DNA of 64,000 nt from Paraspadella gotoi (GCA_051294375.1 CM119271.1:4341910-4405909); one strand, 5' to 3'. Shown: positions 22,420 through 35,227, counted from the first letter of the stretch. Program-made: numbers and translations. The notes: generated by a model from the letters alone, not told the origin.

Positions 22420-22486
22420 CCTGCGGCACGCTCTGGCACCGCCTGGGCACGCCTGGGCACGCTTGGGCACGCGCCTCTGGGCACTA
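22420..22486. repeat. GGGCACGCCT minisatellite (left arm)
   Basis: About six copies of a 10-12-bp unit CTGGGCACGC. The right-arm counterpart at 33573-33690 has about eleven. Confidence 0.85.
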
Positions 22487-23152
22487 TGTGTAGCGTCGAC
22501 AACTAAGGTCTGTTTAAAGTTTAAGCAATTCGCTCTTTTTCACCCAACCCGGAATATTTTACGAACCTATTAATTGTCTTCGATAAGAAGGAATTGCTTT
22601 GGGCGCCGCGTGACTGGGTTCGTCGGGTAGCATAAACGCCGGAAACTCGGCGCCAAAAATTGGAGGAGAAGAATCCGAAATTAGAAGCATCGGTTTCGAC
22701 GCCACACAGGAGTCACAGCCAACTTCTCTCTCTCTCTCTCTGCGTCTCTACTCTCTCTCTTCTCTCTCTTTCCTCCTCTCTCTACTCCCCACACATGCAC
22801 ACTTCCCCTCCCGCTCAGTCATGAACTCTCTCCAGGTCTAGCCCTCCAGTTTTGATTTTCCCGCCGCGGTCGCGTTAGCAAACGGCGCAGCTTCGACGGT
22901 TTGACCGCGCCGACTGGCCGGCCAAATTCGACTAGACGTCAAAAATTTTTGAATGTTAAACCGATGAACGAAAAATTATAAACGGCGAACAGCAAACTTG
23001 GACATTACTAGTAAACGCTTAAAGAGTATGTTGTTTCGCGTGTTGAAGATCGAAGCAAAACTGGTGGGTGATTTGAGGCAAACAGGCTTAATCCTTGGCA
23101 ATCAAATGTCGACAAGAGTGAACAAGAGAGGAAACTTGCTTCTTGAAGGAAG

Positions 23153-23156
<4 letters not shown>

Positions 23157-23183
<27 letters not shown>

Positions 23184-23475
23184 CAGAGTAAGAGAGAGGA
23201 AGAGAGGAAGAGAAAGAGAACGTCGACGACTAGATGAGAGAGAGAGCAGACGACGAAGACGAGACGAGGAGCAGAAGAGAGAAGAAAATCGCCAGTGCGT
23301 GCAACGGTCGGGAAGAAAATGTCAGAAAAGAATGAAAAAAGTCGCGACCCGAAACTCATATCCGAGAAAGAGAAGAATGCGAGTAATGAGAGAGAGTATT
23401 AAGAGGGAGAGAGAAAGAGAGATAAGAGAGAAAAAGATCGAGAGAGAGAGAGGAGAGAGAGAGAGAGAAAACGGT
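23157..23475. repeat. (GA)n-rich tract (left arm)
   Basis: Interrupted GAGAGA, with CGACGA words in the middle. The counterpart is the CT tract at 32703-32945. Confidence 0.85.
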
Positions 23476-26225
23476 TTAATAAAAGGAAAAGAAAATTAGA
23501 CTTAGAATAAAGGAGGGGGAAAAAAGGAGAAGGAAAGGTAATATATCAGCGGAAATTTGGCCTTCGTCGACTCGAACCAAGTACTTTAATCATCAGCGGA
23601 AAACTTTTTCCTCCCCTTTTTTTCTCTTCATCTAGTTTTTGTCTCGCAGCCAGCGACAACTAATAAGTCGGAATAAACCTTTTCTACTTAGTTTCGCGGT
23701 TGTTTTTTTTTTCTTTTGTTTTTGCTTCGGTCCGTCGAACAAAAACAAAGAAGGACAGGCTCTTTCCAATAAAAAGATCCGAGGTGCTTTGAAGACGTTT
23801 GGACTGCGAGAGAATTCGAGGTTGGCGGTTTCAGGGTGAAGGGATTAGGCGATCAGGTTAGGGATCAGAGATAGAGATTTGGTTGAGAATTAGGATTAGG
23901 GATCTAGGTTAGTCATTTCAGTGTAGCGATTATGGTTGAAGGGCATCCTATGAGTTAGAGTTGAAATATATAAGAGAATTAGGGTTCGGTCATACTAATA
24001 CCGGATTAGGTCTATAGATTGTACAAATTGTGTTTTAGGTTTGGTAATTACGAACTTTGATACAACCAATATAAAAATTATCCATTCATTTAATAAATAA
24101 GCTATCTTGCCCCTTACTCTTGGACAGGCTTTTGGAGGTTTAAAGGCCTCCATCACTCTTACAAGATAATGACATAGCAGGTCCTGCAAAGCTTTCAATG
24201 CCAAGACTCTCTCACAGTCTTGTTTATTACTTCTCAATTGAAGTGGCCTAATATGTCACACCCGAGATGTTTTTTAAATTGTATGAAAAGACCACTCTCC
24301 TATCATTAAGGCTAAAATCTCAAGTAACGCCTGTTCGTTAAAAGAGAAAGCCTTTTTTCTTAATTCTAATTCTTATCTTCCATAAAAATTTCTCTGACTA
24401 TTTCCTTTAATCCTGTCTGACCTCCAGTTTCTCTACATCCCTTCCGCGCTCCTCCACATTTCCGCCATGCATGGAAACTTCATTTTGTCAGCTTTATCAC
24501 TACTGCGTAACCCGCCCGTCGAAAGCGCGGCGTCGATCGCCTCCCTTAGCAATTCGCCTCGGTAACCGGCCTTGTATGAGAAAGTCCAACGTTCTGATCT
24601 GAATAGTAACGACTTCAAGTCAGCTAAAACGTGCGAAATCGTGAATGTGAATGTTTCTTTTATTAGTAAATGCGATTTTTTAAATCCGCGTTCAAATAGA
24701 ATGAGTTAATTATTCCCCGATCTAAAGAGTCCAAGTTGAGAGGTTGACATATTTATCCAATAAAAGTGAGAGAGAAAAATACTTTATTCCACTTAGAATG
24801 ATAAAGAAAACGAGGTAAACTCTGTGAGAGTTAAAACTAAAATGAGAAAGAATATATTAGTAGAAAGCTCTATAGCATATTTTAGTACTATGTTAGAAGA
24901 ACGCTTGGCCATGCACCACTCGTTTATTGATTTTGTAGATTGAACCGATTTCTCTATTTTTTTTTTCTCGAAAAACTCGGATCCTCCTTTAAAAAATAAA
25001 AAAACTGTTTAAAACTCGGGGTGCCCCCCGACACCCTCTGTCTAACCATAAATGCCTTTCTCCTTGCCCCCCCGCCTCTCCCCCTGCCACGACTCCTCCG
25101 CGAACGCCGGAACCATTCTTCGATCCTTCTCTCTCGGCTAATCACCTCGACGCCGCGCCGGTCGCGCATATCTAGAAACGCCACCCCCTTCGAAGCGCTG
25201 CGATCTCAGTGACGGACTCTCAGTTCAAACAGTCGGTCTCTGGTCGGCTTAATCGCTGTTTTCAGCCGTCGGTCGCTAGGGTTGTCGGTTTCGTCGAGAA
25301 AGGAATCGGTTTGTTCGGCTGCATTGGGTCCGACGGGTCGGCGCGAAATTCTTCAGAGTTCAAGTTCTTTAACGCTGTTTTTTGGCATCGGAGGCTGTCG
25401 GATTTAGCTAGAATTTTATGGATCTCCTCGGGCGCGCGGCGGAGAGTCAGCGGGTGGGCAAAGCGTGGTAGCAGCAAGCCTCGGCGTCGTCGTCGTCGTC
25501 TGTCGGTCGTTTTGCCGATTACGACTGTCGTCTTAATCATATTCGTCCTCCCGTCGTCGTTTCGTCGTCGTTCGTCCTCATTCATCGTCGTCTTTGTCGT
25601 CTTCCTTATTCCGCTGCTTACTGTCACAGTCGCCATTATTGATTTATTATCGTCGCAAAAACGACGACCTTTCAATCTTCGTCGTCGTCCGTTGTTGCTG
25701 ACCTGTGTTATTATTTATCCCGGAGCCGAATTATTCGGACACATTCCCATTTCTATCCGACTGATTTTTTAAACAACGAGAGAGATGAAATGGTTTCAAA
25801 TAAGAAGTTTTTTTTCCAATGAAATTTTTTGGTATTGTGGTTTTGCAGAGTAGTTAGCCAAACAAACATGAACATGTACACTAACTTTAAAATAGTGTTC
25901 CTATCATTAAAAGCGGCTCCTCAAAACGGGGTTTTTTTTTTTTTAAATTTCTTTTCTCTTGTAAGTTCAAAAAAAGAAACTGTCAGGGTGTCATCGTATC
26001 AACCACGACGTGTATAACAATCGCCATCGTCTTTCATTTTCATCCCAGTCGTATTCATAACATTTATCATCATTTTCATGTTCAATCATCAACTAATAAT
26101 ATTTCATCATAAAGTTATAGTAATCGGTCTTCTTCATTATCCGTCTTCGGGGATAAATCGTCCGTCGTCTGTCGTCGTCGTCGCCTTCCGTCAATCAACA
26201 TCGTCTTCCTCGTCGTCGTCGTCAG

Positions 26226-26392
26226 CCGTTCGTCTCGTCGTTCCTTCCGCCGACGAAGGTCTCCCCTCTAGTTTGTCGCGCTTAAACGCCCCTTCGGCCC
26301 ATGACTCGGCCCTGTTACATCCTCGGAAAATGTCGCCGTATGATGACGGTTGTTATGGAATACGCCCATCTCCCCTTTCCTCGTCTCTCCTG

Positions 26393-26423
<31 letters not shown>

Positions 26424-26454
26424 TCTTCTCTCTCTCTCTCTCTCGTCTCTACTC
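26226..26454. repeat. Spacer start with (CT)n tract
   Basis: GC-rich sequence without an exon, then (CT)n from 26392 to the gap at 26455. Confidence 0.7.
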
Positions 26455-26479
26455 NNNNNNNNNNNNNNNNNNNNNNNNN
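26455..26479. other. Assembly gap (25 N)
   Basis: A 25-N gap between a CT tract and a GA tract. It is probably an assembly failure in, or joining of, low-complexity DNA. Confidence 0.99.
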
Positions 26480-27080
26480 GAGAGAGAGAGAAAGAAGAGG
26501 ACAGGAGAGAAAGTGAGTTGGTAAAGAGAGGGGAAGTAAAGAGTAAAAAATAGGAGAGTGTGGAGGCAGTCTGTGAAAAAACCCGAGTGAATTTCTGAGA
26601 CGTTAAACATAAAAAGAATGTCGACTCCCACCTGCTACTTTTCCCCCTTGAAAAATTTATGAAGATCCACACAGTTTTTTCCTCGGGAATAATATTTTAT
26701 CATTTCATCATTTTTTTTTTATAGCGAGTCAATTTTTTTGTGTAAAATCGTAAAATAGGAAACTGCTCGTGAAACTGAAAAAAAAAACTGCTCTTTTTGG
26801 TTTCAATTTCTTGAAAAATCTATTTCTTTCAACGTTGTATTTGATAAGTTTCCTCTGTATAATTTAAAACTTTTATTTTAAAACGAAATTATTTCTACTT
26901 CCATTTAAATGATTTGAAGCAACGGTTGAAACCAATTTCATGTTAAAAGCGTCAACAGTATTTATTAAGTCTCGGAAAAAACTGAAATCTTTTTTTCTTT
27001 TGACGAGCGGAGCTGATGAGACTTTCCGACTGGATGCTCCTGCGCGGTGAGTGGGGAGGGAGGCGGAGAAGGGGGCTGGG
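26480..27080. other. Intergenic spacer, no gene seen
   Basis: A purine-rich start, then AT-rich sequence. No exon or domain. Confidence 0.5.
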
Positions 27081-27541
27081 NNNNNNNNNNNNNNNNNNNN
27101 NNNNNNNNNNNNNNNNNNNNNNNNNNNNNNNNNNNNNNNNNNNNNNNNNNNNNNNNNNNNNNNNNNNNNNNNNNNNNNNNNNNNNNNNNNNNNNNNNNNN
27201 NNNNNNNNNNNNNNNNNNNNNNNNNNNNNNNNNNNNNNNNNNNNNNNNNNNNNNNNNNNNNNNNNNNNNNNNNNNNNNNNNNNNNNNNNNNNNNNNNNNN
27301 NNNNNNNNNNNNNNNNNNNNNNNNNNNNNNNNNNNNNNNNNNNNNNNNNNNNNNNNNNNNNNNNNNNNNNNNNNNNNNNNNNNNNNNNNNNNNNNNNNNN
27401 NNNNNNNNNNNNNNNNNNNNNNNNNNNNNNNNNNNNNNNNNNNNNNNNNNNNNNNNNNNNNNNNNNNNNNNNNNNNNNNNNNNNNNNNNNNNNNNNNNNN
27501 NNNNNNNNNNNNNNNNNNNNNNNNNNNNNNNNNNNNNNNNN
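27081..27541. other. Assembly gap (461 N)
   Basis: A run of 461 N. Confidence 0.99.
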
Positions 27542-28063
27542 GCGGGTTGGGGTGGTTAGATCTTGAAAGATGTTCCAGGACGAAAGGGGGAAAAAGAACG
27601 GGACGGAAAGGAGAAATAAGGAGGAAGAAGGGAATAAAGGAAAAAGAGGGATAATCCTTTTGGGAGAAGAGATTCAAAGTAATTAGGAAATGAATGAGAG
27701 GAAAAAGGAAAAAATGGGGATAAAAAAGAAAGAAAAAAGTAAAGACTGATCGAAGGAAAGAAATTAACATGAGAACTTGAGAAAAGATGGACAAAACGAA
27801 AAAAGAAAGAAAAAGACAAAGAACAAAGAAAGAAAGAAAGAAAGAAAGAAAGAAAAAAGAGAGACAGAAAAGAGCGATATAAATATAGTAAAGAAAAAAA
27901 AAATTAATAATGAAACAAAAAAACAAAAAAAACAGATTTACAAAGATTTAAGAATATACGATGACAGCGCGCTAATAAGGTTAAGTTTCTTGTCTACACT
28001 TACTTTTTTATTTCTATTCCTTTAGTTTTTTTCTATTTTTTTTTGTCCCTCCTTTTCCTCCCA

Positions 28064-28066
<3 letters not shown>
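27542..28066. other. Purine-rich spacer
   Basis: GGAAA- and GAAAA-rich, with a (GAAA)n run at 27826-27855. The frames seen are compositional. Confidence 0.6.

Positions 28067-28157
<91 letters not shown>
28067..28157. repeat. Perfect (CT)45 microsatellite
   Basis: About 90 bp of uninterrupted CT. Confidence 0.98.
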
Positions 28158-28159
<2 letters not shown>

Positions 28160-29653
28160 GTCGCGACATCAGGTGGCTTTACTTCCCTTTAATCTCGAAT
28201 ATCTTTCTGCTCTCGACGCCTCGACCGCCCACGATACCATTTTCCCTACTCATCCAAAGTCCCGCCCCATACAACCCAATCCCACCCTTCCACCCAACCA
28301 CTCAACGCCACCACCCTAAACAGTCACCGTTGCCCTAGCGGCGGCCAAACGAATTACGTCTTAAGCAAGATTTAATGGAGACGTCGGCGTCGGGGCGTTC
28401 CATTGGCTATGGGCGTCAATGCGAGAGACGTTCGGACGTTCGCCCGTCCTTTCGTCTCTCCCTGGGGGGATTGGGATCGCCGCTAGAGACCGCCTGGCGC
28501 CGCAAAAAAACCTACCTCACGATTTTTAGTCTAATACGTACATAAGTGTTGTACAATTACCACAATTAGCTCCGCCGAAAAACAAGAGCAAGGCGACGTA
28601 AAAAAAACTAAATTAAACTCTTGACCATGCGCCGAAAATGGAATCAGCTTCCGAATAATAAAACGGCGCCGATGGCCGGCGTCGTTGGGTGAGGCTTCGA
28701 CGCTAAAAAAGGTAAGGTCGAACGAGGTTAAAGAGTTGGTCGTTTCGGTGTCTCAAAAGGTTTTTCGGTCATCGAAGTTCGAAGGTCAAACGGTGGCGAA
28801 AACGATCCGCTGCACCAATTTTGCTTTGCCATTTTGCGATCTCCTGCGATACCTCTTACATGGATTAACGCGAAATTCGTTACGAGCGCCCTTTAATTAA
28901 GGCTCTATCACTAAAATTTCGTTTCTCAAACCCCGGCGTGGTCTATTTTTTAATTGGTAGAAAATAAATGTGTAACCGATAAACTTAAAACAGTCAAAAG
29001 TTTATCGCATCATAGTGTTTTATAAAGCTTACTAAACTATTCAACGCTGATATTAACTACAAATTCGTTTTCTATCGTTTCTTAGGCCAACTTGGCTTCT
29101 TCCCTATTCGACTGTTTTGTAGCCAATAAACATCGCCTCTTTATGAGCTCGCGTTATGGGTTGTTCCCCCGTTTACCGGCCTAACCTTACGCTTCTACAA
29201 ATTCTTCACAATTTTATCGTTTCTTCTCGCTTTTCATGTTTGAGAGAGATTTTGTATGTTATAAAAATGTTAATCTAATTCTAAATCTCTTTTTTTACTA
29301 ATATATTTCTGTAATTCTATCATCAAATTTTTTTCTCTATTATTCATTGTCTTTAAGTATGTTAAGTATGTTCTAACTCTATTTAACATAATTGATAAGC
29401 GCCATTCTCATCCATCCATCTTGAACCTTTACTGCCTCCACCTCTTCCTCCTCTTCCTCCTCTTCCTCCTACCCCTCCTCCTCCACTCCCATCCTAGTCT
29501 TTGACATTCAATTTACGACCAGCATTAATACTCCATAATTAATGTCATAAATACTCTATAATTTTCTGCTCTTCCTTTCTCAAAGACCCCGACCATCAAT
29601 TACTGTCGGGGCAATTTCTTATTTCGGTCACTGGTCACCCGCGACTGTCCCCA
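28158..29653. other. Intergenic spacer, GC-rich then AT-rich
   Basis: Positions 28320-28520 and 28620-28760 are GC-rich with GGCGCC and GTCGGCG words, possibly a promoter-like CpG-rich patch. No first exon could be supported. From 28920 the sequence is AT-rich. A short CTCCTCTTC repeat lies at 29440-29480. Confidence 0.4.
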
Positions 29654-29657
29654 GAGT

Positions 29658-29713
<56 letters not shown>
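29654..29713. repeat. (GA)n microsatellite
   Basis: About 29 GA units. Confidence 0.97.
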
Positions 29714-29717
<4 letters not shown>

Positions 29718-30134
29718 CTCTTCACCATATTCAGAACGAGTTGTCTTCAGTTGTTCTCAATTCATTCTTTCTCTTGCTCTTTATTTCTGTCTTTTCTTCA
29801 TCCTTTTAAATTCTTTTCTATCTTATTAAATCTTTCAATCAACTACTTTCTCTCTGTTTTTTTTTCTTTTCAACAAAGTTGTGAGAGGCTATCAAACAAT
29901 TAGAAAATCTTCAATACAAAACATTCAAATGCATGCTATGTATTGTATAACATTTTATTACATAACATAAACAGCACACTACAATGATCCATTTATGAAA
30001 AATAAACAATTCACAATCTCTCTCGTTATTTTTCACTGCCGCCTTATATCCGTTTATCCGTCCATCCCGTTTATGTCCCTAGACCCTCTTCCACACCCCT
30101 TCCCTCTCCACCCTACCCTACCCTACACCCCCCT

Positions 30135-30178
30135 NNNNNNNNNNNNNNNNNNNNNNNNNNNNNNNNNNNNNNNNNNNN
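30135..30178. other. Assembly gap (44 N)
   Basis: The gap lies between CCCTA words and a GAC array, exactly at the inner edge of the right arm. Confidence 0.99.
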
Positions 30179-30226
30179 GACGACGACGACGACGACGACG
30201 ACGAGGAAGACGATGTTGATGACGAA

Positions 30227-30270
<44 letters not shown>
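30179..30270. repeat. (GAC)n microsatellite
   Basis: Two GAC runs separated by a GAGGAAGACGATGTTGATG-like interval. Confidence 0.9.
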
Positions 30271-32701
30271 TTATCACGAAGACGATAATGAAGAAGACGA
30301 TTACTATGAATTTTATGATGAATATTATTAAGTTGATGATGACAGTGAAAATGATGATAAATGTTATGAATACGACTGTGATGAAAATGAAGACGATGGC
30401 GATGATAAGGATGAAGATGACGATGACAAAACCCTGACAGTTTCTTTTTTGAACTTACAAGAGAAAAGAAATTTAAAAAAAAAACGTTTGAGAGCCGCTT
30501 TTATGATAGGACACTATTTAAGTTATGTACATGTTTCATGTTTTTTGGTCAATATTGAAAACCAAAAAAAAAAAATTTCATTGGCAAAAAAAAAACATGA
30601 AACATTCATCTCTCGTTGTTAAAAATCTCGGATAGAAATGGAATGTGTCGATAATTCGGCTCCGATAAATAATAACAACAGAAAGATCGACAACAACGAC
30701 GACGACGAAGATTGAAAGGTCGTCGTTTTCGACGATAATAAATCAAAATGGCGACTGTGACAGTAACAGCGAATAAGAAGACGACAAAGACGAAGACGAC
30801 GATGATGAGGACGACGACGACGGCGACGACGACGACGGCGAGGACGAATATGATTAAGACGACAGTTATGAAAACGACGACGACGACGACGACGCCGAGG
30901 CTGCTGCTACCCGCTGCCACCTCCGCGCGCCGCCGCCGAGGAGATCCATAAAATTTGCAAATCCGACCGCCGATGCCAAAAAAAAAAAAAAAAACGCGAG
31001 ACGATCGAAGAATTTCGCGCCGCCGTCGGACCCAAGACGACCGAACCAACCGATTGCTCGACGACCGACAACCCAGCGACCGACGGCTGAAAACCGATAA
31101 CCGACAACAGAAGACCGACTGTTTGAACTGAGAGGATCGTCCGAGACTCGGGTTCGAGACCCGGCGTCGGCCGTTTCCATCGTTAGCGCCGACGCCGCGG
31201 CGTGGAGGTGATTAGCCGGAGAGAGAAGGTCGAAAATTTCCGGCGTTCGGACGGAGGAGTCGTGGGGGGGAGGAGGGGGGGGGGAAAGGAGAAAGGCATT
31301 TTGGTTAAGACGAAGGGTGTCGGGGGCACCCCGAGTTTTAAACAAAGTTTTTATTTTTTAAGGAGGGAGTTTTCGAGAAAAAAAAAAGAAAATGGTTCAA
31401 ACAAAATCAATAAACGAGTGATCATGGCCAAAGCGTTTCTAACAAGATAAATACTTAGCTTTCACTCAATATACTTTCTCATTTTAGTTTAACTCAAAGA
31501 GTACTCGTTTTCTTTATCAACTAAGTGGAAAAAGTATTTTATCCACTTTTATTGGATAAAATGTCAACTCTCTTACTAGTACTATTAGATCGGGGAATAT
31601 TATCATTCTATTTGAAACGCGATTAAAAAATCCATTTTTAAAAAAAAAACATTCACATTCACATTTCCACGTTTCACAGCTGCTTGATTACTTCGATCAC
31701 GTGACCTTTCATAAACCTCACCGAGGCGAATTGTAAGGGACGTCGACGCCGACGCTTCGAGCGGCGGCGAGATAAAAACTGACAAATGAATTTCCATCAT
31801 GGCGGAAATGTGGAGGAGCGCTGAGGTATGAGAGAACTGGACAGACGGATTAAGGAAATAGTCGAGATTTTATGAAGAGAAGAATTAGAATTAAGAAAAA
31901 AAGGCTCTCTTTTACGAAAGCGTTACTTGATTTTAGCCTTAATATAGGAGAGTGGTCTTTTCATACAATTTAAACATTCTTTGAAATATTAGGCCACTTC
32001 ATTGAGAGTATAAACAAGACTGTGAGAGAGTCTTGATTGAAAGCTTGCAGGGACCTGCTATGTCATTATCTTGTAAGAGTGATGGAGGCTTTAAACCGCC
32101 AAAGCCTGTCCAAAGTAAGGGGCAAGATAGCTTATTTATTAAATGAATGGATAATTTTTATATTGGTTGTATCAAATTCGTATTACCAAACCTAAAACAC
32201 AATTGTACAATCTATAGACCTAATCCGGTATTAGTAATCCCGAACCCTAATCTAATATTTAACCCTAACCATAATCCCTAACCATAATCCCTAACTGAAA
32301 TGACTAACCTAATCCCTAATCCTAATTCTCAACCAAATCTCTATCCTGATCCCTAACCTGATCCCAATCCCTCACCCTGAAACCCCAACCTCGAATTCTC
32401 TCCAGTCCAAACGTCTTCAAAGACCTCGGATCTTTATTGAAAGCTGTCCTTTTGTTTTGTCAGACGGACTGAAGCAAAAACAAAAGAAAAAAAAAACAAC
32501 CGGCGAAAACTAAAGTAGAAAAGGTTTATTCCGAACTTAATTTCCGCTCGAACAAAAATGGAAGTAAAAAAAAAAGGGGGAAAAAAGTCGCTTGATTAAT
32601 TCTTCTCGGAGTCGAAAGGCCAAATTCCGCTTTTCTCCCTTTCCTTTCCTTTTTTCCCCCTCCTTTATTCTAAGTCTAATTTTCTTCCTTTTATTTAACC
32701 G

Positions 32702-32702
<1 letters not shown>

Positions 32703-32761
<59 letters not shown>

Positions 32762-32856
32762 TCTCTCTCTCCTCGTCTCTCTCTTTTCTCTTTTTCGTTC
32801 GGCGCGACTTTTTTCATTCTTTTCTTGACATTTTCTCCCGACCTTGCACGCCTGGC

Positions 32857-32900
<44 letters not shown>

Positions 32901-32909
32901 TCTTCTTCT

Positions 32910-32945
<36 letters not shown>
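32703..32945. repeat. (CT)n tracts (right arm)
   Basis: Two CT-rich blocks around a GTTCGGCGCGAC unique patch. They are counterparts of 23157-23475. Confidence 0.9.
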
Positions 32946-33275
32946 TTTCCTTCAAGAAGCAAGTTTCCTCTCTTAGTTCACTCTTGTCGAACATGATTGC
33001 CAAGGTTAAGCTAATTCACTCAATCACCCACCCATTTGCTTCGATCTCAACACGCGAAACAAACATCTCTCTAACTTTATAGCAATGTCCAAGTTTGCCT
33101 GTTCGCCGTTTATAATTTTTAGTTCATCGGTTTAACATTCTAAATTTTTGCCGTCGAATTTGGCGCCAGTCGCGCGCAACCGTGAGACCGCCGTTGCTAC
33201 GCGACGCGGCAGGAAAATCAAACTACTAGACCTGGAGAGAGTTCATACTGAGCGAGGGGAAGTGTGCATGTGTGG

Positions 33276-33277
<2 letters not shown>

Positions 33278-33366
<89 letters not shown>
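33278..33366. repeat. (GA)n microsatellite (right arm)
   Basis: About 40 GA units with two AGAAG breaks. Confidence 0.95.
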
Positions 33367-33369
<3 letters not shown>

Positions 33370-33572
33370 TGCTGTGTGGCGTCGAAACCGATGCTCTATT
33401 TCGGATTCTCCTCCATTTTTGGCGCCGAGTTTTCCGGCGTTTATGGCACCCGACGACCGGCGTCACCGGCGCCCAAACAATTCCTCTTATCGAAGACATA
33501 ATAGGCGTTAAAAATTCCGTTGGGTGAAAAGAGCGAATTCTTAAACTTTAAACAACCTTAGTTCGACCTACA

Positions 33573-33690
33573 CAACGTGCCCAGGGCGTGCCCAGGCGTG
33601 CCCAGCGTGCCAGGTAGGCTGCCAGACGCGTCAGCAGCGTGCCAGCGTGCCCAGGCGTGCCCAGGCGTGCCAGTCGTGCCCAGCGTGCAC
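33573..33690. repeat. GCGTGCCCAG minisatellite (right arm)
   Basis: About eleven copies of a 10-11-bp unit, the reverse complement of the array at 22420-22486, with some units diverged. Confidence 0.85.
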
Positions 33691-34039
33691 AATATGGAAA
33701 TTATGTCTCTTTAGTAAACTTTAAAATCAAATTCTTCATATAGAAAACAGCTAAAATATATTTTTTAGCCGTTTTAACTTCGCGACGACTTAAACCGAGA
33801 ACAATGTCATATAATGTGTTCTTTAAAAAATGAGAATTTAACTATTAAATAATTAAATAATTTAATTAAAATGTTTTTAGACCAAAAGTAAATACATTTC
33901 TCTTTTGTTTGTTGTTGTTGTTGTGTTGGTGTTGTTGTGCTGTTGTGTTGTTGTTGTTGTTGTTGTTGTCTGTTTTGGTGTTTTCTTCCCGTGATTCCCT
34001 CTTATCTTATTATTCGATTATATCTTTTATCTCTATTGG

Positions 34040-34111
34040 AATTCTCTCTCTCTCTCTATCTCTCTCTCTCTCTCTCTCCTTCTCTCTCTTCTCACTCTCT
34101 CGTATCTCTCT

Positions 34112-34155
<44 letters not shown>
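34040..34155. repeat. (CT)n tract (right arm outer end)
   Basis: Interrupted CT. Similarity to the left arm fades just beyond it. Confidence 0.9.
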
Positions 34156-34159
<4 letters not shown>

Positions 34160-34180
34160 TCCTCTTTTTTTCTCCTTTCT

Positions 34181-34568
34181 TTCCTCATTTTCCCCTTTTA
34201 GGGGTTTTCTCCGTCACCCTAAACGATTTTATCAAGCCTTCATTCTGTTTTTCAATCGCAGAAAAAAGAGGTTCGAAACAAGCCTTTCGGGGAACGCTTC
34301 GCTGTGGGGGAGTATACTCTCCTTCTCTCTCGTCTCTGCTTCCATCTCACCTCCTCTCCCAATCCCCTTCTCTCTCTCGTCGGTCCGGTCCTCGTCTCTC
34401 TTTCCTCGTCTTCATCTCTCTCTCTCATCATTCGACTTCTCTCCTCTCTCCTCATCCACATCGTCCTCTCACTCTCCTCTCAATCCTCATTCTTGCAAGG
34501 GCGTTTAAATGAGCGCGACTATTTTAAGCCTATTTTGGTTGTTGTTCCTGTCTCCTTCGCTGTAGAGG

Positions 34569-34616
<48 letters not shown>

Positions 34617-35225
34617 CCTCGTAACCAAGGCGACCAAAGAAACGGCCTCACGACTGACCAAATGTGATCCACGTGAAGCGAGGCGAACAGAGGGCGTCGA
34701 TGGGCTGGGTGGGGCGTGAAGGAGGTTGGGAGGGAGCGGTGAGGAGAGGGTGTTGGAGGAGGAAGAGGAGGGGTAAGATGAGGAGGAGGAAGAGGAGGAG
34801 GAGGAGGAGGAGAAAGAAAAGGGAAAGAAGGAGGTGAAAGGATAGCAAAGGATAGCAAAGGATAGTAAACTGAACAGTTTAAGTAAAACGAATAAATATA
34901 AATAAAGCTCAGAAAAATGAGGGAAAAAAGCATAATGATGTAAAAAAATTAAAATGAATTAAAAACAAACAAAAAATTTCCAAAACGTAAACTAAATATT
35001 GAGGTGAAAAATAGCGGAGCAATTTTTTAAGCAATTACAATTTGATTATTAGACGTAAACATAAAAAATTGAAGAAAAAGGTGAAAATGTTATTAATAAT
35101 AAGCTTTCCTGACAATGAGGGACAGACGGACGGAGGGACCAAACTCTCAGAATGAAGGAAAGGATTTTGAGAGAAAAATAACTGAAGGCATAGAGAGAAT
35201 CTGAATATGGAACCAGAACGACTAC
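34181..35225. other. Intergenic, with (GTC)n at 34566-34617
   Basis: A pyrimidine-rich start, a run of ~17 GTC triplets at 34566-34617, a GGA/GAGGAG-rich patch at 34740-34815, then AT-rich sequence. No splice-supported gene. Confidence 0.5.
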
Positions 35226-35227
35226 AA

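Larger units (their letters stand above)
21950..26225. repeat. Left arm of a ~4-kb inverted duplication
   Basis: Read as reverse complement, 30179-34180 follows this arm block by block. Both carry a (GA)n/(CT)n tract, (CAA)n/(GTT)n, TTTTGGTCTAAAAACATTTT, a GGGCACGCCT minisatellite, GGCGCC-rich sequence, another (GA)n stretch, AATCCCTAA words, a SINE-like core at 24040-24240, GTCGTC-rich sequence and TCTCTTGTAAGTTC. Identity is high but with many small indels and different microsatellite lengths. Long open frames at 25209-25772 and in other frames are not conserved between the arms and are not considered coding. Arm limits are estimates. Confidence 0.85.
30179..34180. repeat. Right arm of a ~4-kb inverted duplication
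   Basis: This is the reverse complement of 21950-26225. Matching blocks include CTGACAGTTTC at 30437 against its complement at 25978, TTGAAAGCTTGCAGG at 32038, the AACCCTAAT words at 32220-32400, and TTTTTAGACCAAAAG at 33880. At the inner edge, 30179-30430 is an almost pure GAC/GAT/GAA triplet stretch that in one frame reads as a long Asp/Glu-rich segment with a single TAA. The left arm has the same DNA with several indels. No intact gene was found in either arm. Confidence 0.85.

Noticed and set aside
25209-25772. 187-codon frame in the left duplication arm
   Set aside because: The right-arm copy does not keep the same frame, and composition is driven by GTC triplets. It is therefore unlikely to be a selected protein.
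27016-27926. Frames spanning the 461-N gap
   Set aside because: They depend on N translation and on flanking purine repeats.
28320-28760. CpG-rich patch as a promoter with a gene to the right
   Set aside because: No initiator, first exon or downstream coding exon could be supported.
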